From assembly GCA_002427325.1 (NCBI GenBank), contig DIQS01000001.1, forward strand, positions 1-10,675: a stretch of 10,675 bases of DNA, given 5' to 3'. The DNA comes from Cloacimonetes bacterium UBA5456 (GTDB taxonomy: Bacteria; Cloacimonadota; Cloacimonadia; Cloacimonadales; Cloacimonadaceae). The stretch's first letter is position 1. Every line of letters starts with the position of its first letter. Positions 6,711 to 10,675 of the stretch are shown here, piece by piece. Below the pieces are notes generated by a model. It made no database searches. It saw nothing but the letters and a program-made list of their open reading frames with translations, and was not told the origin of the DNA. The translations under genes were made by a program, and so were the position numbers.

Positions 6711-8693
6711 TCACGGAAGCACGAGTAGCTTAGTATTCAGGCTATGTTGGCCGGTGTTGATATTTATAAAATATATTCCTGCCGACACGACAGAGCCCTT
6801 CCTATCCTTGAGATCCCAGGTGAAGTTTTCGCCTGTTTTTGGCATCCGCATCTTCTGAACAAGCTGACCTCTGAGATTGAATACTCTAAGCTGAGCCGAG
6901 CTTGTTTCTTCAGAAATAACTTTTATCTGCAGATTGTTTCCACGGCGGATAGGGTTTGGCCAGATATTTGAGAGCAATGCTTGCGGGGTCGTTTCTGAGG
7001 ATGCGACTCCTGTTTGGGTTAAGGGAACTTCTTGCCAGGAGCCTTCTTCAGGCCAATATCCGACATTGCCATATAGGTCTTGTGCAGTGATTTGGTAGTA
7101 TAGATTTTGCATTCCATCAGCAAATGCCATATTGAGGGAAGCCAGCCAAACATCGTTATCTATGCGATCCATGGGGATGCTCATGGCTTCCATTTCATCG
7201 GCAAAATAGTGCAGGGTTGCGCTTTCAACGCCTGTGTCATCGCTGATCTGGGCAACAAGGCTGAGATTGAGTTCTCCTTGATAGGTAGGCGGGTTGTGTT
7301 GCACGATGGGCGGAGTGTTATCTCCATAGATGCTAAAGAGGTGCGGCTCTTTTTCGGCAAATTGAGGATGACTACGATTTCTGCCGGATTGGTCTGCTGC
7401 GTAGATATAATATCTTATGCTATCGCCGGGGCATAGCTCAGTGAGTTCGGCGCGAAAGTTGATCCCGTCCTGCCGGATAAGCGGGACGCTATCCCAAGCA
7501 CCGGAGTTGATTTTGAGGGCGACAAACAGCGAGTCTGAATATAGTTCTGCTCCGCTATGGGCGATGATTTGTGCATTTATCTCATAGCTATTTCTTTGGT
7601 TTTGCACGCCGAAATAAGGCATGTGTGCGATGTGGAGCATATCCTTGTCCGGCACTTCATGAGTCCTACAATGCAAGGCATCCGTGCTCAACCAAGGCGT
7701 TGATGAGGCACCGGGCACTCCGATCACCTCATATCCCGGCATTGCATTGCGATATACTTCCAAAGCAGGGTTGTCCGCAGAGCTGTTTGTGATTGGGACA
7801 AAGACCTTGTTATTGAGGATGAGCGAATTGCTGTAAGGTTGGTCTTGTGGAGTGTTCACCCGATAGACTCGATATGGATATCCCCAAGCGCAAAGCTGAT
7901 TTGCAAAGTAGTCTGCAGTGGCTTCCAGCGCTGCATAGCGGGCGTGGGAAGCCGGGACGCTGCGGATGAGAACCTTATCCGGTGCGAGGTATTTTCCCCA
8001 ACAATCAACGTGATCAATATAGGTGTTATTTGGGTCTTGCACCACATAGTAGTTTTCAATTCCCAAAAAGCTTTGCATGAGTGCGTTCACGTTTGCTTGA
8101 TTATTGCTGTTTTCGGTGTAGGCAATGTGTGACTGAATTGCGCTATTGATGCCATCCGTCATATAGTTTCCGCCGGTCTGATAGAGATTCATTCCATAAT
8201 AGGGCAGGTCAAAATGATCGGCATAAGCTTGCGGCACGAGTTCGTCACCGGGACGCGGTCTATTATAACGAAAGTCCACCACAGCATAGTCGCCATTCCC
8301 ATCATAGATGAACCATGGCGAATAGTCTCGCGTCCAATAGGAATCCGTCGATACCGTCAAAAAGCTGAGATTGTCCATGTTCACGCCGGCCGATTGAAAG
8401 GCGTTTGTTGCAGCATTTTGATAATAAGTGCCGGCAACGATGCAGATGACCTCAGCCGTGTTTGAAAGCTGAGCAACCAAAGCGCTTGGTATTCCCAGAG
8501 GATAGCGGACTATGACGTGGGAGGAAGGCTCGAACTCCGCAATGGGACGAACGGGTCCTTCGGGCGCTGCAGTTGGGGTAAAACGCCACGAAAAAGGCAG
8601 ACTGTAGTCAATCGCAAAGAGACTTGCAGCCATTTGCATGATGATCAGCAGAAGCATGATCGTCCAATTTTTTGTCTTAAAAAAGTCTTTCAT
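6711..8693 (-). CDS. Secreted PPAD-like peptidylarginine deiminase with two Ig-like modules and T9SS sorting domain
   Basis: The predicted reaction is conversion of peptidyl-arginine to citrulline with release of ammonia, outside the cell. Residues 1-27 form a signal peptide with likely cleavage after SLFA. The catalytic domain (about 46-360) resembles Porphyromonas gingivalis PPAD nearly motif for motif: YWTRD with D123, YNRPRP with R145 and R147, QTGGNYMTDG (172-181), HVDCWGKYL with H228 and D230, SNSLILNN with N289, and the nucleophile C342 in DALHCRTHEV. These match PPAD D130, R152/R154, H236/D238, N297 and C351 with small offsets. An Ig-like module like that of PPAD follows (about 362-455), then a second one (about 458-555) that I do not recall in PPAD, whose length (about 556 aa) is shorter than these 660. 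A T9SS type A-like domain closes the protein (about 574-660). AGGA just upstream supports the ATG. The wider family includes agmatine deiminases, but overall similarity favours PPAD. Terminators on both sides suggest a monocistronic unit. Confidence 0.88.
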   Translation of the reverse strand: MKDFFKTKNWTIMLLLIIMQMAASLFAIDYSLPFSWRFTPTAAPEGPVRPIAEFEPSSHVIVRYPLGIPSALVAQLSNTAEVICIVAGTYYQNAATNAFQSAGVNMDNLSFLTVSTDSYWTRDYSPWFIYDGNGDYAVVDFRYNRPRPGDELVPQAYADHFDLPYYGMNLYQTGGNYMTDGINSAIQSHIAYTENSNNQANVNALMQSFLGIENYYVVQDPNNTYIDHVDCWGKYLAPDKVLIRSVPASHARYAALEATADYFANQLCAWGYPYRVYRVNTPQDQPYSNSLILNNKVFVPITNSSADNPALEVYRNAMPGYEVIGVPGASSTPWLSTDALHCRTHEVPDKDMLHIAHMPYFGVQNQRNSYEINAQIIAHSGAELYSDSLFVALKINSGAWDSVPLIRQDGINFRAELTELCPGDSIRYYIYAADQSGRNRSHPQFAEKEPHLFSIYGDNTPPIVQHNPPTYQGELNLSLVAQISDDTGVESATLHYFADEMEAMSIPMDRIDNDVWLASLNMAFADGMQNLYYQITAQDLYGNVGYWPEEGSWQEVPLTQTGVASSETTPQALLSNIWPNPIRRGNNLQIKVISEETSSAQLRVFNLRGQLVQKMRMPKTGENFTWDLKDRKGSVVSAGIYFININTGQHSLNTKLLVLP

Positions 8694-8880
8694 ATTTCCT
8701 AAGTTGTCAAGATATTCTGATATTTGAATAAATAACTCCTGCCATGAACATGTAATGTGCTTTTATGTCAAGCATATTCGGATTTAGGAAAGCATGGCGT
8801 AGCCAAAATTGTCTTTCTGAGCTGTTTTAACTTATTCAGATTTGAGGATGGATGGCAAGTTCAAAAAGGCGATTTGGACA

Positions 8881-8910
8881 CAAAAAAGGCTCCCGAAAAT
8901 CGAGAGCCTT
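8881..8910 (-). terminator. Rho-independent terminator of the truncated secreted-protein gene
   Basis: In minus-strand RNA sense, an 11-bp stem starts AAGGCUCUCGA and is closed by UCGGGAGCCUU (one G-U pair) around a three-base U loop. A run of six U (complement of 8882-8887) follows or overlaps the stem base. It begins 18 nt downstream of the TAA at 8929, the usual position. It separates this gene from the deiminase gene, whose ATG is at 8693. Read in plus sense it would lack a U-run and have a C-A mismatch, so the minus direction is clear. Confidence 0.9.
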
Positions 8911-8928
8911 ATCAATCTGTTAGTTAGA

Positions 8929-10675
8929 TTATTTCATCAACATCATCTTGCGGGTCTGGCTGCCAAACTCGTTTGTAAGGCGATAGAAATAGACACCGCT
9001 GGAGACTTTGTTGCCATGATCGTCATCACCGTTCCAAACAACGGTATTTTTGCCATATTGAGCATATCCGTTGAAGAGGGTTTTGACCTTTTGACCACGA
9101 ACGTTATAAACATCGAGCTTGCTGTCTGCGCTTGCGGGCATGTTGAAGCTGATGGTCGTTTCGGGGTTGAAGGGGTTAGGATAGTTCGGGCTGAGCATGT
9201 TTACAACGGAGGGTGCAGTTCCATCTTCCACAGAAGGACCAGTTGCGGGAACGGGGAAGGTTATCTGCAGTTCCATGAACATCACGTTTCCACCATCGTT
9301 CTGGCTGTGTGCAGGTGGGGAAATTGCATTTGAGCCCCAAGTGTTGTCATCAAAGAACATAAATCCGATCGTACCGACTTTTTCACCGGAAGGAAGACTG
9401 CTCACTGTGACCACTTTGTTTGCGGGATAGACCCACATGGGCTTAATGTTATTGAACTGAGGTAAGGTTTCCACATTGTTGAGTTTGATTGGATCGCTCC
9501 AATTCACTCCGCTATCGGAAGATACGCTGATAAAGATTTCAGGTGTGTTTTGGAAAGCAGCGTATTCATCCCAGCTGTTCTCGTTAAAGCGTTTTGCACG
9601 GAAACTATCTTGCCAGACAGCGACCATGAGATTGTCATCGTTTGGCATGGAGAGCTTCATGTTGTTAGTGTGGAACATCATGCTGCTATCATGCAAGTCT
9701 GAATCATAATGAGGGAAGGGCCAGGCAAGTTCCATGTCGAAATACCACTGACTTGACGGCTCATCATAGTGCTGTTCGGGTTCGCCAAATGGTGCTTCCA
9801 CGTCCCAAGGGGTGTAAATGTCGTTCACATTATCATCGGGATGTTTGCGAGGATATATGTCGCGAACGTCCAAAGCACCGGTGATAGGATCAATTGCCAT
9901 CACTTTGGGGAAGTGGAATGCGGGGTAGTAATAACCTTCGATAATATTTGCACACATGGTGGTCGGGAAGAGCATTTTTCCATCATTTGACATAACTGCG
10001 TTGTAGTGACCGCTGTTTGAGATTCCCCAATAGAGGTGTCCATCTGGAAGGTCTTCACCGTCGTGCTCGAAATATTTTTCACCGGTTTCGGGATCAACAA
10101 CCGGGTTCGGGAAGAAGACTTGTGAATCGGCACTAACGTATGACCATTCGCCTTCACCATAGTTTGGGCAAGTGAAAACATCCACATTCGGCTCGATCAA
10201 GACCATGCTGCTGCCTTCGTCATCGAGACCGTAGGCATTATGATGTCCAACTAAATAGACATTGCCCAGATCATCAGCAACGATGCTGGTATTCGGGCGG
10301 CGGAAAATGCCGTGGTCTGCATTGTGCCAAGCGTTCAGCGTGGGAACCGAGGTGTAGTTCCAATCCAGCGGCTCGCCATATTCAATCATGTCTGTGTCAT
10401 AATCTGCAAAAGCGATAAGCACGTTTTCGCTGGGAACAGTGTCTCCATCAGTCCAGATAAGGTGGCCGGTTGAGTTTCTGGCAGCGATATAAACCCTGCG
10501 CATTCCGGGGACTGGAGAGGGACCGATAGCCATCTGAGGCCAGATAAATTCGTTGTCGTCTGTGTCACCAAGTCCTTCGCCGGGTTCGTTTGCTTCCGGG
10601 ATGAACCAGGGGTTATTGATTGCGATCGAAATCTCGTTGAAGTTTCCGATGTAGCCTTCATAGTAGCTATCACTG
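8929..10675 (-). CDS. Large secreted protein, C-terminal 581 residues, with Asp-box and T9SS sorting domain (5'-truncated by window)
   Basis: The reading frame stays open to the right edge, so the ATG at 10533 is an internal Met and the true start and any signal peptide lie outside the window. I do not recognise the N-terminal part as a named enzyme. The visible 47 residues before that Met (including NNPWFIPEANEPGEG) are rich in acidic and aromatic residues. The body has repeated short beta-strand-like segments such as NVYLVGHHNA, LMVAVWQDS and an Asp-box (SSDSGVNW, visible residues 385-392). This suggests a sialidase-like beta-propeller, which is inference from a single clear box. The C-terminal region (about visible 494-581) is a T9SS/FlgD-Ig-like sorting domain: SPNYPNPFNPETTISF, then LDVYNVRGQKV, then SSGVYFYRL, ending in KMMLMK. 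The protein is therefore expected on the cell surface or released. A strong terminator begins 18 nt after its TAA stop. Confidence 0.85.
   Translation of the reverse strand, partial: SDSYYEGYIGNFNEISIAINNPWFIPEANEPGEGLGDTDDNEFIWPQMAIGPSPVPGMRRVYIAARNSTGHLIWTDGDTVPSENVLIAFADYDTDMIEYGEPLDWNYTSVPTLNAWHNADHGIFRRPNTSIVADDLGNVYLVGHHNAYGLDDEGSSMVLIEPNVDVFTCPNYGEGEWSYVSADSQVFFPNPVVDPETGEKYFEHDGEDLPDGHLYWGISNSGHYNAVMSNDGKMLFPTTMCANIIEGYYYPAFHFPKVMAIDPITGALDVRDIYPRKHPDDNVNDIYTPWDVEAPFGEPEQHYDEPSSQWYFDMELAWPFPHYDSDLHDSSMMFHTNNMKLSMPNDDNLMVAVWQDSFRAKRFNENSWDEYAAFQNTPEIFISVSSDSGVNWSDPIKLNNVETLPQFNNIKPMWVYPANKVVTVSSLPSGEKVGTIGFMFFDDNTWGSNAISPPAHSQNDGGNVMFMELQITFPVPATGPSVEDGTAPSVVNMLSPNYPNPFNPETTISFNMPASADSKLDVYNVRGQKVKTLFNGYAQYGKNTVVWNGDDDHGNKVSSGVYFYRLTNEFGSQTRKMMLMK

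Noticed and set aside
3499..8693. PPAD-like gene and potABC as one polyamine or agmatine utilisation unit
   Set aside because: A strong terminator and a candidate promoter separate them. The deiminase is secreted and PPAD-like rather than a cytosolic agmatine deiminase, and no N-carbamoylputrescine amidohydrolase is present.
8694..8780. TTGACA-like boxes upstream of the PPAD-like gene as its promoter
   Set aside because: TTGACA occurs at 8771-8766 and again at 8710-8705 in minus sense, but neither has a credible -10 element at 16-18 nt, so no promoter could be placed.
8842..9333. Plus-strand open frame of 163 codons
   Set aside because: It runs through the terminator at 8881-8910 and antisense to the T9SS domain of the truncated secreted protein; no family features.
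10531..10533. ATG as the start of the truncated secreted protein
   Set aside because: The frame continues without a stop to the window edge (47 more codons), there is no signal peptide after this Met although the T9SS tail requires export, and no ribosome binding site was seen.

Overview
The window reads as a piece of the chromosome of a Gram-negative, diderm bacterium of the Fibrobacteres-Chlorobi-Bacteroidetes (FCB) side of the tree. A Cloacimonadota-like organism is my best guess, but this is inference from gene content and style, not from a marker gene. Two large secreted proteins end in type IX secretion (T9SS)/FlgD-Ig-like C-terminal sorting domains. One of these domains opens with the PNPFNPET motif typical of FCB lineages. 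An lpxK gene implies lipid A and an outer membrane. Every supported gene lies on the minus strand, so transcription runs from high to low coordinates.

Layout in transcription order. (1) 10675-8929: the C-terminal 581 residues of a large secreted protein with an Asp-box and a T9SS sorting domain. Its start lies beyond the right edge, and an intrinsic terminator follows it (8881-8910). (2) 8693-6711: a secreted protein closely resembling the Porphyromonas gingivalis peptidylarginine deiminase PPAD. It has a signal peptide, a complete Asp-His-Asp-Cys catalytic set, the two arginines linked to C-terminal-arginine specificity, two Ig-like modules and a T9SS domain. A strong terminator follows (6549-6589). 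(3) 6355-3499: potA-potB-potC, the ATPase and two permeases of a spermidine/putrescine-type ABC importer, with one-base TGATG junctions and no potD in view. (4) 3442-220: a tightly packed run of four genes. These are a UvrC N-terminal-half-like protein with a damaged GIY-YIG active site, purC (purine synthesis), a single-domain response regulator and lpxK (lipid A kinase). All junctions in this run overlap (17, 4 and 8 nt), so the genes are probably co-translated.

The first two transcription units make exported proteins that act outside the cell. The third imports polyamines or a related cation, and the fourth is a mixed housekeeping operon. The most noteworthy items are the PPAD-like enzyme outside a clear Porphyromonas context, and the truncated UvrC-like protein. 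The latter keeps the cysteine (Fe-S) and UVR motifs while losing the nuclease glutamate. The non-coding stretches hold two convincing terminators and two tentative promoters. I saw no RNA genes, insertion sequences, CRISPR arrays or obvious mobile elements.
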